Notes: generated by a model from the sequence alone, not told the origin. DNA of 64,000 nucleotides from [Clostridium] clostridioforme AGR2157 (GCF_000424325.1 NZ_AUJR01000031.1:1-64000); one strand, 5' to 3'. Numbered from the stretch's first letter, positions 50,204-59,603 are shown. Numbers and translations are program-made.

Positions 50204-51532
50204 TTAGTATATATTACCATAAGTTTCCTGGGGTGTCATCTTAAGATTTTCAAAAACCCCGTCATCCAACAGCTGCTGTAATGACTTGAGTATTCCCAGC
50301 TTGGCGTGGTACCAGGTCAGTCCTCCCTGGAAATATACGGCATAAGGCGGCTTAATGGGACCGTCAGCTGAGAGCTCGATGGACGATCCCTGGACAAAAG
50401 CGCCTGCCGCCATAATAACAGGGCTGTCATATCCCGGCATGTCCCATGGTTCAGGTGTCACATAGCTGTCCACCGGCGCCGCTGCCTGGATTCCCCTGCA
50501 GAAGGATATGACTCCCTCAGGCGTGCCAAAGGTGATGGCCTGGATAATGTCATGGCGGGATTCACTGCCGTTTGGCACCACTGCGTAGCCCAGGCGCTCA
50601 TAAATGTTGGCCGCGAATATGGCGCCCTTTAAGGCTCCTGACACCACAACCGGTGAAAGAAAAAGTCCCTGGTAGAGCTGCTGGTTTAACCCCAGGCTGG
50701 CGCCCACCTCTTTACCCAGTCCGGGAGCGCTTAAGCGGTAGGATGCCCGTTCAATACAGTCCTTTCTGCCCACGATATAGCCGCCGATGGGAGCCAGTCC
50801 GCCGCCGGGATTTTTGATCAGGGAACCCACAATCATATCCGCCCCCACATCGGTTGGCTCCAGGGTTTCCACAAACTCTCCATAGCAGTTGTCCACCATG
50901 CAGATGACGTCCGGTTTTATGTTCTTGATAAAGGAAATCAATTCCCCAATCCGCTTCACAGACAATGTGGGGCGGGTGGCGTATCCCTTGGAACGCTGTA
51001 TGGTCACCAGCTTTGTCTTTTCATTTAAGGCTGCCGCAATGCCTTCATAGTCAAAGGAACCGTCCTCAAACAGGTCCACCTGGCGGTAGACCACCCCGTA
51101 TTCCTTAAGGGAGCCAACAGAATCCCTGATTCCAATGACTTCCTCCAGGGTGTCATAGGGCTTGCCCACAGGCGACAAAAGCTCGTCCCCGGGACGCAGG
51201 TTGCCTGACAGGGCCACGTGAAGGGCGTGGGTGCCGCTCATGAGCTGAGGACGCACAAGGGCGCTCTCACCGTGGAATACGCTGGCGTACACATCCTCCA
51301 GGGTATCACGTCCCAGGTCATTGTAACCGTAGCCGGTGGTGGCTGCAAAGTGGATATCGCTGACACGGTTGTCCTGCATTCCCTTGATGACCTTCATCTG
51401 ATTGTATTCCGCCACCGCATCAATGGCCTCAAAGCGTTCCTTCAGCGCTTTTTCCGTTTCTGCCGCAAATTCCCTGACTTCCCGGCTGATGCCAAGGCTT
51501 TCGTACATCTGGTTCATTTCATTTATATCCAT
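50204..51532 (-). CDS. Methionine gamma-lyase family (YnbB-like, 'aluminum resistance') PLP protein
   Basis: A 442-residue fold-type I PLP enzyme. Marks are FAATTGYGYNDLGRDTLE, LMSGTHALHVALSGNLRPGDELL, VCMVDNCYGEFVE (PLP Asp) and VGSLIKNPGGGLAPIGGYI with the Schiff-base Lys. It starts at the ATG 51532, just after miaA, with GGAGGA upstream. Substrates of this branch are not established; the aluminum label is historical. The miaA association is common in Clostridia. Confidence 0.9.
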   Translation of the reverse strand: MDINEMNQMYESLGISREVREFAAETEKALKERFEAIDAVAEYNQMKVIKGMQDNRVSDIHFAATTGYGYNDLGRDTLEDVYASVFHGESALVRPQLMSGTHALHVALSGNLRPGDELLSPVGKPYDTLEEVIGIRDSVGSLKEYGVVYRQVDLFEDGSFDYEGIAAALNEKTKLVTIQRSKGYATRPTLSVKRIGELISFIKNIKPDVICMVDNCYGEFVETLEPTDVGADMIVGSLIKNPGGGLAPIGGYIVGRKDCIERASYRLSAPGLGKEVGASLGLNQQLYQGLFLSPVVVSGALKGAIFAANIYERLGYAVVPNGSESRHDIIQAITFGTPEGVISFCRGIQAAAPVDSYVTPEPWDMPGYDSPVIMAAGAFVQGSSIELSADGPIKPPYAVYFQGGLTWYHAKLGILKSLQQLLDDGVFENLKMTPQETYGNIY

Positions 51533-51561
51533 TGGTTTATAATCCTCCGTTTTCCGGTTTG

Positions 51562-52521
51562 TTATTGTAGCACGATTCCCTGCTTTGCGCAATCCTCTAA
51601 TATCCGCTCCAGGACTTTTGAAACATCCCCTCCGAACTCAGGCAGATTCAAAAAGCGTACATCCCTCTCACGTTTGAACCAGGTCAGCTGGCGTTTTGCA
51701 AAATGTCTTGTATCGCGCTTCAGTATATATACAGCCTCCTCCAGGCTGCATCTGCCCTCCAGATAGTCCAGAATCTCCTTATATCCCAGCCCCTGCATGG
51801 AGGTATGGCCTCTCCGGCAGCCCATATTCTTTAAGGCCTTTACTTCCTCCACCAGTCCCTGTTCCATCATCAGGTCCACCCTGCGGTCAATTCTCTCATA
51901 GAGCAGGGCCCGGTCCGTGTTCAGAACATAGTAGAGGAAATTGTAGGGGGATTCCTTCTCCCGCTCCTGCTGGTTATGGAGGGAAATCTTCTCCCCTGTC
52001 TGGCGGAAGTATTCAATGGCCCGGATGACACGCTTTATATTGTTGGCATGGATTTGAGCGGCTGCCTCCGGGTCCGCCTGGCGGAGCATGGCGTGAAGGA
52101 CCTGGGGCGCCCTCTCTCCCTCCCGCTCAGCCAGGGCTTCCAGTTCCCTGCGGACAGGGCTGCTGTCCTCATTTTCCTTAAAATCAATATCGTACAGCAG
52201 GGCCTGTATATAAAAACCGGTTCCGCCGGCAATGACAGGGATGCGGCCGCGGCTGTAAATCTCCCTCAGGGCCTCCTTCGCCATCTGCTGGAAGGTGACC
52301 ACGTTAAAGGACTCCTGTGGCTCCAGCACGTCAATGAGATAATGGGGAACGCCATCCATTTCCCCGGGAGTCACCTTGGCAGAGCCGATATCCATGTGTC
52401 TGTATACCTGCATGGAATCCGCGCTGATGATTTCCCCGCCAATGGCCTTTGCCAGCCGGATGGAAAGGGCGGTCTTTCCCACTGCCGTGGGTCCTGTGAG
52501 GACAATGAGCGGCTGCTTCAT
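51562..52521 (-). CDS. miaA: tRNA dimethylallyltransferase
   Basis: A 319-residue enzyme that adds dimethylallyl to A37 of UNN-reading tRNAs. The P-loop is LTGPTAVGKTALSIRLA (about 6-22), then ISADSMQVYRHMDIGSAK, HYLIDVLEPQESFNV, GGTGFYIQALLY and the C-terminal QGLGYKEI and TRHFAKRQLTWFKRE. It starts 11 bp after mutL. Confidence 0.97.
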   Translation of the reverse strand: MKQPLIVLTGPTAVGKTALSIRLAKAIGGEIISADSMQVYRHMDIGSAKVTPGEMDGVPHYLIDVLEPQESFNVVTFQQMAKEALREIYSRGRIPVIAGGTGFYIQALLYDIDFKENEDSSPVRRELEALAEREGERAPQVLHAMLRQADPEAAAQIHANNIKRVIRAIEYFRQTGEKISLHNQQEREKESPYNFLYYVLNTDRALLYERIDRRVDLMMEQGLVEEVKALKNMGCRRGHTSMQGLGYKEILDYLEGRCSLEEAVYILKRDTRHFAKRQLTWFKRERDVRFLNLPEFGGDVSKVLERILEDCAKQGIVLQ

Positions 52522-52532
52522 AAAAGCTCCTT

Positions 52533-54593
52533 TCAGACAATGCGTTTGAATTTTTTCTCCAGCTCATACTTGCTCATGGAGATGATGGTAGGTCTGCCGT
52601 GAGGGCAGGAATAGGGATTTTCCAGGTCCAGAAGCTGGTCAATGAGCACATTGGCCTCCTGGAAGGACATGGTATGATGCCCTTTGACAGCTGCCTTGCA
52701 GGACATCGAGGCCACCTTTTCATAGATGATGTCCGGGTTATGTACAGACATATCCTCCGAAAGCCCGTCGATCATCTCTGTCAGCAGTTCCTTCTTGGCA
52801 ATGGAAAACAGGTTGGCAGGCACACCGCGCACCGCGTATTCCCTGCCGCCAAAGGGTTCTATCTCAAAACCGATTCCCGTGAAATAATCCATGTATTTCT
52901 TCAGGAGAAGTTCTTCGTTCATGTTCAGCGTGAGGATAATGGGCGGGTCCACCATCTGCATGTCGTACTGCCGCGTCTTTAAAGACTTTATGGTATTCTC
53001 GTAGAGCACCTTTTCATGGGCGGCATGCTGGTCAATGATGAACAGCTGTTCGTTGTACTCCACCATCCAGTAGGTGTCAAACAGCTGGCCGATAAGCTTA
53101 TGCTTCAGCCTGGCCTTGGGGTCCAAAAGCTTGCCGTCAAACAGGTCCAGCTGTTCCGGCTCAGCGGCGCCGCCACCTGTACCGGCGGCGGCATGGGCAG
53201 AAGCGGTATCAGGTGTGTCAGAATTTCCGGTACCCGCACCTTTTTCTGTATCCGTATCCATACGCTCCTCCCGGACCGGAAGCTCTGTCTTGCGGTTTCC
53301 CTTCAGAGGATTAAGGGCGGCCGGGGAGACTAAACGGTTTTCCTGTTCCTTTCTTCTCTCCTTCAGCCAGTCAGGCATCAGCTCATTGACAAAGGAGGGC
53401 CTGGGCGGGGCCGACTGGGCGTAAACAGAACCGGCGCCGGAGGATGGGCCGCCGTGCTGTACCTGGTCAGGGCTGACGGCGGTTTTCCGGCTTAAGTTCT
53501 CCCGTCTGCGCACCTCGAAGGGCTCGGGGCGGGGAGCCAGCTTCTCTGCCAGCTGCCTTGCCTCCTTTTCCTGCCTGGCTTCCAGGCTTACCTGGGGAAT
53601 CAGTTCCTTGTGGGCCAGGGCATTGCTGACAGCCCTTAACACTGCATTGTACACCTTCTCCCCATCGGCAAAACGCAGTTCCATCTTGGTGGGATGTACA
53701 TTCACGTCCAGGGTATCCGGCTCAATATGGAAATGCAGCATGGTAAACGGGTACTTGTGCTGCATCATATAGGGCTTATATGCCTCCTCAATGGCCTTGG
53801 ATATGATGGTGCTCTTGATATAACGGCCATTGATGAAATAATTCTCGTAATTCCGGTTGGACCTGGCTATAACCGGCTTGCCTGTAAATCCGGTGACTGT
53901 AATCCAGTCCTCGTTGATTTCCACCGGGAGAAGGTTTCCCGCAATCTCCCGTCCGAATACAGTATATATCAGGTCCTTCAGGTTGTGGTTTCCTGAGGTG
54001 TAGAGCTTATTTTGATTGTTCTGTATGAAGCGGATGGAAATATCCGGGTGGGAAAGGGCAATCTTCTCCACCAGGGCCGCCACATGGGCTCCCTCTGTCA
54101 TGGGGGTCTTAAGGAATTTCTTCCGCGCAGGCGTGTTGTAAAACAGGCTGCGGGCAATGAGGGTGGTTCCCTCAGGGGCGCCTATCTCCTCCAGTCCCTT
54201 CTCAACCCCGCCTTCAATCTGGTACCGGGAACCGGTAAGGCTGTCTCCTGTCTTTGTAATCAGCTCCACCTGGGCCACGGCCGCTATGCTGGCCAGGGCC
54301 TCGCCGCGAAAGCCCAGGGAGGATATGGTGAATAAATCCTCCACTGTTTTGATTTTGCTTGTGGCGTGGCGCAGGAATGCCAGGGGAATCTCTTCCTTTG
54401 GGATGCCCCATCCGTTGTCAGTGACGCGAATCATGGAACAGCCGCCGTCCTTGATTTCCACGGTTACGGCAGTGGCATGGGCGTCGATGGCATTTTCCAG
54501 CAGCTCCTTCACTACGGAGGCAGGCCGCTCAATGACCTCGCCGGCCGCAATTTTATTGATAGTGCTTTGGTCTAAAACAGTTATGTTGGCCAT
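52533..54593 (-). CDS. mutL: DNA mismatch repair protein MutL with endonuclease motif
   Basis: A 686-residue protein. The N-terminal GHKL ATPase has KIAAGEVIERPASVVKELLENAIDA split across its two motifs, DNGWGI, TSKI and GFRGEALASI. A long, low-complexity Ala/Gly/Pro linker (about 345-480) leads to the C-terminal domain with the nicking motif DQHAAHEKVLYE and the zinc-site motif CPHGRP. This fits a methyl-independent, endonuclease-type MutL. mutS, its usual partner, is not beside it here. Confidence 0.96.
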   Translation of the reverse strand: MANITVLDQSTINKIAAGEVIERPASVVKELLENAIDAHATAVTVEIKDGGCSMIRVTDNGWGIPKEEIPLAFLRHATSKIKTVEDLFTISSLGFRGEALASIAAVAQVELITKTGDSLTGSRYQIEGGVEKGLEEIGAPEGTTLIARSLFYNTPARKKFLKTPMTEGAHVAALVEKIALSHPDISIRFIQNNQNKLYTSGNHNLKDLIYTVFGREIAGNLLPVEINEDWITVTGFTGKPVIARSNRNYENYFINGRYIKSTIISKAIEEAYKPYMMQHKYPFTMLHFHIEPDTLDVNVHPTKMELRFADGEKVYNAVLRAVSNALAHKELIPQVSLEARQEKEARQLAEKLAPRPEPFEVRRRENLSRKTAVSPDQVQHGGPSSGAGSVYAQSAPPRPSFVNELMPDWLKERRKEQENRLVSPAALNPLKGNRKTELPVREERMDTDTEKGAGTGNSDTPDTASAHAAAGTGGGAAEPEQLDLFDGKLLDPKARLKHKLIGQLFDTYWMVEYNEQLFIIDQHAAHEKVLYENTIKSLKTRQYDMQMVDPPIILTLNMNEELLLKKYMDYFTGIGFEIEPFGGREYAVRGVPANLFSIAKKELLTEMIDGLSEDMSVHNPDIIYEKVASMSCKAAVKGHHTMSFQEANVLIDQLLDLENPYSCPHGRPTIISMSKYELEKKFKRIV

Positions 54594-54637
54594 GTTTAAG
54601 TTCCTTTCTGTCTGTACTCAGCCAAAAAGTATCTCTA

Positions 54638-54674
54638 AAAGCCGGCCCCAATCTTAGATGCCAGGGCCGGCTTT
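54638..54674 (-). terminator. Intrinsic terminator of the YcxB-like gene
   Basis: AAAGCCGGCCC and GGGCCGGCTTT form a perfect 11-bp stem around a 15-nt loop. On the minus strand TTTT follows. It touches the stop of the gene ending at 54676. Confidence 0.85.
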
Positions 54675-54675
54675 A

Positions 54676-55311
54676 TCAGTTGCTTTTTACAGGTATATAA
54701 TCCCTGACCTGTATCCATTTCACCGACTTTCCGGAACGCTCTGAGAGAAACGTCCGCAGGCCGTTTATGCAGACAGCGCCCATCTGTCTCTTATCCAGCA
54801 GATAGCCGCCGTGGTCCATGGTATATAACACCAGGCAGCGCTGTGTCTCGCATATGTGGGATATCTGGCTGTATGCGTGGACTGCCCTGCCTCCGGAAGT
54901 CCTGAAATAATTCCGGTAAAATTCATAGGTCACCGTAAGGGGTTCTCCATTTTTGACAAGGAAACGCTTCCATGCAGTGTCCAGCTGCATCCGGTTGGAA
55001 CGGTCTGAATTAAAGAGGCCGCTGCGGACGAACCCTGGCCCCCCGGTGCGGACCAGATACGCCAGAATCAGGAAGATAATGGCAGCGGTCAGGGAGTGGA
55101 AAATGCCAAATATGCGCAGGAGAATGGAAATTACGCAGCCGGCGCGGCATGTCCATAAGAGAGCCGTGAATGTAAGCCACACCCAAAGGGGCGCAGACGG
55201 ATTCAAATGTTTTTCCACGGAAACCATATGGTACAATGATTCCTGGTTCATCTTCATGTCAACCGTATAGCAGACGGACTGCGTCTTAGCCTGCTGGTCT
55301 TCTGTTATCAT
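54676..55311 (-). CDS. YcxB-like membrane protein
   Basis: A 211-residue protein. Two close helices (about 40-60 and 65-85) in the N-terminal half are followed by a soluble beta-rich domain with LTVTYEFYRNYFRTSGGRAVHAYSQI in YcxB style and GGYLLDKRQM. The family has no established function. The gene stands alone between rimM and mutL. The ATG at 55311 has no strong SD; a start at residue 19 (MKMNQE) is possible. Confidence 0.65.
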   Translation of the reverse strand: MITEDQQAKTQSVCYTVDMKMNQESLYHMVSVEKHLNPSAPLWVWLTFTALLWTCRAGCVISILLRIFGIFHSLTAAIIFLILAYLVRTGGPGFVRSGLFNSDRSNRMQLDTAWKRFLVKNGEPLTVTYEFYRNYFRTSGGRAVHAYSQISHICETQRCLVLYTMDHGGYLLDKRQMGAVCINGLRTFLSERSGKSVKWIQVRDYIPVKSN

Positions 55312-55465
55312 ATCAGATTCCTTTTCCTTGCTGCACCGGCGGCCTTCCGCCCCAATACTGCATTACATGATGCAGTACGGTTTATCCCCTCTCTTTATAT
55401 ACAACAAAACCAGATAAAACACAAGCCCTTTTTACAGAACCATGGGCCTTACCGGGTCATGAGCA

Positions 55466-55978
55466 TTACAAATCCATGAGTCCCTCCAGAACATGGACCT
55501 CCATGCGCCCCTGTTCCAGGTCCACATTCAGGATACAGTCACCGATGGCGGGAAGCATCAGTTCCTTTCCGTCCTTCATGGCAACCACATACACATCATT
55601 GGCCCCTGTTTCCAGCACATCCTTAAGGGTTCCAAGCTCCACGCCCTGGTCAGATACAACGGTGAGTCCAATCAGGTCCGTGATGAAGTATTCATCGGGC
55701 TCAAGGTCCACGGCCTGATCCCTGGTAATCAGCAGGTCCTTGGATTTATACTTTTCTATTTCATTTATATTGTCATATCCCTTGAATTTGAGGATGACCA
55801 TGTTCTTGAAGAATTTCACATGTTCGATTTCCATGGGAATATGCTCTTTTCCAGTGTCAAGGATGACTTCCTTCAGCTCTTTGAAACGTTTGGCGTCATC
55901 TGTGGTGGGGAATACCTTTACTTCCCCTTTGATTCCGTGGGCGGAGGTTATGACTCCCACTCTCAGCATGTTTTCCAT
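55466..55978 (-). CDS. rimM: 16S rRNA processing protein RimM
   Basis: A 170-residue ribosome maturation factor. The N-terminal barrel starts [24 protein letters not shown] in usual style; a PRC-barrel follows (about 95-170) with [36 protein letters not shown] in consecutive strands. It helps assemble the 30S head through S19. It follows khpA; trmD and rplS, the usual next genes, are absent from this spot. Confidence 0.96.
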   Translation of the reverse strand: MENMLRVGVITSAHGIKGEVKVFPTTDDAKRFKELKEVILDTGKEHIPMEIEHVKFFKNMVILKFKGYDNINEIEKYKSKDLLITRDQAVDLEPDEYFITDLIGLTVVSDQGVELGTLKDVLETGANDVYVVAMKDGKELMLPAIGDCILNVDLEQGRMEVHVLEGLMDL

Positions 55979-56092
55979 ACACCTGTCACCTTTCTGTGAT
56001 AAGTAATTTTACGGAGCAATATTTCCGGGACAATATTCCGGAGCAATAAATGAACCGCCAGCCCTGCGGCCAGCGGTCCTCAACTTGTCTGC

Positions 56093-56320
56093 TTACTGAA
56101 TCTCAACAATTACTTTCTTGTCTTCCTTGGATGCAGCGGCCTTGACAACGGAACGGATTGCCTTTGCAATCCTGCCCTGCTTGCCGATGACCTTGCCCAT
56201 GTCGGCAGGAGACACCTTAAGCTCAATCAGGGTGTCCTCGCCCTTCATTGATTCGGTAACAACAACTTCTTCTGGGTTATCGACCAGTGCTTTCGCAATC
56301 ACTTCGACTAATTCCTTCAT
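56093..56320 (-). CDS. khpA: KhpA (YlqC) KH-domain RNA-binding protein
   Basis: A 75-residue single KH domain: MKELVEVIAKALVDNPEEV, then LKVSPADMGKVIGKQGRIAKAIRSV with the GxxG loop (Gly-Lys-Gln-Gly). In Firmicutes it pairs with KhpB (Jag) to bind RNA and affect cell size. It lies 18 bp after rpsP. Confidence 0.95.
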   Translation of the reverse strand: MKELVEVIAKALVDNPEEVVVTESMKGEDTLIELKVSPADMGKVIGKQGRIAKAIRSVVKAAASKEDKKVIVEIQ

Positions 56321-56338
56321 CTTAACACCTCATTTCAA

Positions 56339-56581
56339 CTACTGAATGCCGGCGATTTTTAAGAGCTTTCCTACGGTCTCAGTTGGCTGTGCACCTGTTG
56401 CTAACCACTTCTTAGCTGCTTCCTCGTCAAATTTGATGACACTTGGTTCCCTGGTTGGGTCATAAGTGCCGATTTCCTCGATGAACTTGCCATCCCTTGG
56501 GGATCTGGAATCAGCAACTACGATTCTATAGAAAGGAGCCTTCTTCTGTCCCATTCTTCTTAATCTCATCTTTACTGCCAT
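56339..56581 (-). CDS. rpsP: 30S ribosomal protein S16
   Basis: An 80-residue ribosomal protein: [20 protein letters not shown] at the start, [21 protein letters not shown] and [21 protein letters not shown] precedes the ATG. It sits in the standard ffh-rpsP-khpA-rimM order, 100 bp after ffh. Confidence 0.98.
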   Translation of the reverse strand: MAVKMRLRRMGQKKAPFYRIVVADSRSPRDGKFIEEIGTYDPTREPSVIKFDEEAAKKWLATGAQPTETVGKLLKIAGIQ

Positions 56582-56681
56582 GTGATTTCACCTCCTTGTG
56601 AATTGTTCTTATATTAGACATACAGGAGTATTCCTGTTTGACTAGCCTGGTCTGCGGATTGTTTTATCAGCATTCTGTGTC

Positions 56682-58058
56682 CTAAAAGGGCATCTTCATC
56701 TTGCCGCCCAGCAGTCCTCCCAGACCGCCGAATCCGCCTTTTCGCCTGCCGCCGCCCATAAGGCCCGGCATCTGCTTCATCATTTTCTTCATCTGGTCGA
56801 ACTGTTTTACCAGACGGTTGACCTCGCTGACCTCCACACCGGCGCCTTTTGCAATGCGCTGTTTTCTGGAAGGGTTTATGAGATTTGGATTGGCCCTCTC
56901 CTCTTTTGTCATGGAGAGGATGATGGACTCTACTCTGTGCATGGATTTTTCACCTTCATCCATATCCACACCGGACAGCTGGTTTCCCATGCCCGGCATC
57001 ATGGAAAGGATACTTCCCATACCGCCCATCTTTTTAATCTGCTGCATCTGGGTCAGGAAGTCATTGTAATCGAATTCCGCCTTGCGCAGCTTCTGGCTCA
57101 GCTCCTTGGCCTGTTCCTCATCCACCTCGGCAGCCGCCTTCTCAATCAGGGACTGGATATCGCCCATTCCCAGGATTCTGGAAGCCATTCTGTCCGGGTA
57201 GAACTGTTCCAGGTCGGACAGCTTCTCGCCCATACCAACATATAGAATCGGTTTACCTGTGACTGCGCGGATGGAAAGGGCCGCACCGCCTCTGGTATCG
57301 CCATCCAGCTTTGTGAGGATGACACCGTCAATACCTATCTTATCGTTAAATGTACCGGCCACATTCACGGCATCCTGGCCGGTCATGGCGTCCACCACCA
57401 GTATGGTCTGACAGACATCCAGATTGTCCTTTATCTCCACCAGCTCATCCATCATGGTTTCATCGATGTGGAGACGTCCCGCCGTATCCAGAATGACCAC
57501 GTTAAGGCCGTTTTTGGATGCGTGTTCCACGGCTGCCTTGGCAATGTCCACAGGCTTGTTTTTGTTTCCCATGGAAAATACCGGAATGCCTACCCGGTCG
57601 CCGTTAATCTGCAGCTGCTCTATGGCAGCCGGCCGGTAGATGTCGCAGGCAGCTAACAGGGGCTTACGTCCCTTTGCCTTCATCTTGGCTGCAATCTTGG
57701 CCGTGGTCGTGGTCTTGCCTGCGCCCTGGAGACCAGCCATCATGATGATGCTGATTTCGCTGGAGGGCTTTAAGGAAATCTCAGTTGTCTCGGAACCCAT
57801 GAGCTTTACCAGCTCCTCGGTCACGATTTTGATGACGGTCTGTCCCGGTGTCAGGCTTCCGAATACGTCCTCGCCCACTGCCCGTTCCTGAACGGACCCG
57901 ATGAACTGCTTTACCACGCGGAAGCTTACATCTGCTTCCAGAAGCGCCATCTTTACTTCCTTTAATGCGGCTTTTACATCGGCTTCTGAAAGACGGCCTT
58001 TACCGCGAAGGTTTTTGAATACATTTTGTAATTTATCGGATAAGCTTTCAAAAGCCAT
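56682..58058 (-). CDS. ffh: Signal recognition particle protein Ffh
   Basis: A 458-residue SRP GTPase. The N domain is about 1-85. The G domain has MAGLQGAGKTTTTAKIA, DIYRPAAIEQL, VILDTAGRLHID and TKLDGDTRGGAALS. The M domain (about 325-458) is methionine-rich with KQRIAKGAG and ends in a Gly/Met-rich tail. It delivers membrane proteins to FtsY and the translocon. ylxM lies 44 bp upstream. The 4.5S RNA gene is not in this window. Confidence 0.98.
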   Translation of the reverse strand: MAFESLSDKLQNVFKNLRGKGRLSEADVKAALKEVKMALLEADVSFRVVKQFIGSVQERAVGEDVFGSLTPGQTVIKIVTEELVKLMGSETTEISLKPSSEISIIMMAGLQGAGKTTTTAKIAAKMKAKGRKPLLAACDIYRPAAIEQLQINGDRVGIPVFSMGNKNKPVDIAKAAVEHASKNGLNVVILDTAGRLHIDETMMDELVEIKDNLDVCQTILVVDAMTGQDAVNVAGTFNDKIGIDGVILTKLDGDTRGGAALSIRAVTGKPILYVGMGEKLSDLEQFYPDRMASRILGMGDIQSLIEKAAAEVDEEQAKELSQKLRKAEFDYNDFLTQMQQIKKMGGMGSILSMMPGMGNQLSGVDMDEGEKSMHRVESIILSMTKEERANPNLINPSRKQRIAKGAGVEVSEVNRLVKQFDQMKKMMKQMPGLMGGGRRKGGFGGLGGLLGGKMKMPF

Positions 58059-58102
58059 GAAATAATCCTCCTAAGGCTGCACTGCGTTTAATGAATCACT
58101 CA

Positions 58103-58447
58103 TCAAAGTGTGCTGGTGATTTCCGCGGACAATCGCCGAATCTGGTCAATGAGGGCCATATCCCTGGTGCGTATGCATTCATCAGAGAGACGTTCCAGCT
58201 CACCGGCCATCTCCTTGACTTTCATGAACTTGGCTACCAGATGAAGCTTGGCCTCATAATCCTTTAGTATCTTGTCGCATCTTTTTATCAAATCGTGGAC
58301 ACCCTGACGGCTGATTCCCTGCTCTCCCGCTATCTCGCTGGGGGAAAGGTCACCGAACACCACGTCCTCGTATACCCTGCGCTGATGTTCTGTCAGCAGT
58401 TCTCCATAAAAATCATATAACAAACCCTGCTCCACAATCTTTTCCAT
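58103..58447 (-). CDS. ylxM: YlxM-family helix-turn-helix protein (SRP operon)
   Basis: A 114-residue protein beginning MEKIVEQGLLYDFYGELLTE. It has a sigma-70 region 4-like HTH (about 20-75, PSEIAGEQGISRQGVHDLIKR) and a C-terminal helix. Members bind SRP components or act as regulators. I start it at 58447 with AGGTGG upstream; the open frame further upstream covers the promoter. It heads the ylxM-ffh unit. Confidence 0.94.
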   Translation of the reverse strand: MEKIVEQGLLYDFYGELLTEHQRRVYEDVVFGDLSPSEIAGEQGISRQGVHDLIKRCDKILKDYEAKLHLVAKFMKVKEMAGELERLSDECIRTRDMALIDQIRRLSAEITSTL

Positions 58448-58463
58448 TTCAACCACCTGTGCT

Positions 58464-58512
58464 ATCATACACGATAGAAAAAGGATTGTCAAGCATTTTT
58501 ACTTGACAATCC
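58464..58512 (-). promoter_or_regulatory. Combined terminator (merR end) and ylxM-ffh promoter
   Basis: On the minus strand GGATTGTCAAG and CTTGACAATCC form a perfect 11-bp hairpin (58483-58512) followed by TTTTT, a terminator for the gene ending at 58576. The right arm contains TTGACA (58487-58492), 17 bp from TATGAT (58464-58469), a strong promoter. The start of transcription would lie only about 10-13 nt before the ylxM ATG. Confidence 0.7.
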
Positions 58513-58575
58513 AAAAAAATCAGCAGCAAGATACATCAACAAAATATGACAGCGGCAGTGGTACACACTTTCCTG

Positions 58576-59439
58576 TCACTGGTAATAGACATTTTTGTTT
58601 ACGGATATCAGCAGTATGGCAGCGATAAAGCATCCTATAATAAGCGTTCGGTATATCCCTGAAAAACGGGCGCCAACCTGGCTGTCAATGAGGCAGAACA
58701 GGATACTGCCAAACATCAGGATGGTGGGAAGCAGTACAAAAAACAGGTATTTTCCCTTGGAAACACTGTGGGGAGGCGGCGTGCACCGCACCAGCTTCAC
58801 AAGGGGAAGCCTGGCAAGGCGGAAGCTGGGACCGAATGTTAAGGAAGCCTGATAAGCGATTCCCTCCAGCCGGACCAGGGCACAGGTGGATTCCAGCCGG
58901 ATCGTCTCATAATTCAGATTCCTTCTGGCCGCGTAAAGGGCTGTCTCCCGCGCAAAGTCCTCCGGCGTCAGGATTTCCCCCTCAGGTTCAAAATAGATGT
59001 ACTGGGAGTGGAGTTCCTTCTGAAACATCTTCCAGTCTTTCCTGATATCCTCCAGCCAGGTGTTTTCGCCATCTTCACGGCTGATTTCCTCCAGACATTG
59101 TTCCACGACCGAGGGTTTCAGCGTCTGCTGTTCTTCCAGTCTGGCACACATCTGTTCCAGCTTCTTTAACTGAGACATTTCCCCATCAATCCGGTCCAGG
59201 CGCATGCGCATCAGTTCGCTTAAGGTCAGCCTACCCTCAAAAAGTCCGCGGATATCCCGGATGGGGATTCCCAGCTGCCGCAGAAAACGGATTTCCAGCA
59301 GACGCTCTATATCTTCCTCGCTGTAATCCCTGTAACGGTTTCCCTCCGTGCGCCGGGGAGCCAGAAGTTCCTCGCTCTCATAGTAACGTATATTCTTCCG
59401 GTCCAGGCCTGAACGTATTTCAGCTTCTTTCATCTTCAT
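58576..59439 (-). CDS. MerR-family regulator with C-terminal membrane helices
   Basis: A 287-residue protein. A MerR HTH (about 1-70) has AEIRSGLDRKNIRYYESEELLAP and YRDYSEEDIERLLEI. A coiled dimerisation helix follows (about 75-115), then a middle domain of about 100 residues, and two hydrophobic helices near the C-terminus (about 228-248 and 258-278). This makes it a membrane-tethered transcription factor. AAGGAGA precedes the ATG. Its own promoter has a 19-bp spacer, the MerR hallmark, so it is probably self-regulated. Effector unknown. Confidence 0.82.
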   Translation of the reverse strand: MKMKEAEIRSGLDRKNIRYYESEELLAPRRTEGNRYRDYSEEDIERLLEIRFLRQLGIPIRDIRGLFEGRLTLSELMRMRLDRIDGEMSQLKKLEQMCARLEEQQTLKPSVVEQCLEEISREDGENTWLEDIRKDWKMFQKELHSQYIYFEPEGEILTPEDFARETALYAARRNLNYETIRLESTCALVRLEGIAYQASLTFGPSFRLARLPLVKLVRCTPPPHSVSKGKYLFFVLLPTILMFGSILFCLIDSQVGARFSGIYRTLIIGCFIAAILLISVNKNVYYQ

Positions 59440-59468
59440 AAGCCCATCTCCTTTCTGTTTATGATTTG

Positions 59469-59499
59469 ATTATAAGGTATCCAGCAGCTGTACAGTCAA
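59469..59499 (-). promoter_or_regulatory. MerR-type promoter with 19-bp spacer
   Basis: TTGACT (59494-59499) and TATAAT (59469-59474) on the minus strand are 19 bp apart, too long for free SigA activity but standard for MerR-activated promoters, where the protein untwists the spacer. It lies 30 bp before the merR-like ATG. Confidence 0.7.
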
Positions 59500-59515
59500 G
59501 GGAAATTGTATATAA

Positions 59516-59543
59516 AAAGGGAAAACTGTTTAGTTTTCCCTTT
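59516..59543 (-). terminator. Intrinsic terminator of the citrate synthase gene
   Basis: AAAGGGAAAACT and AGTTTTCCCTTT form a perfect 12-bp stem with a 4-nt loop. On the minus strand TTTATATAC follows. Confidence 0.85.
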
Positions 59544-59603
59544 CAAAGTCAATCATCCGTCCTGATAATATCTTTACACCTATAGATTCAGGAATAATTC
59601 CTA

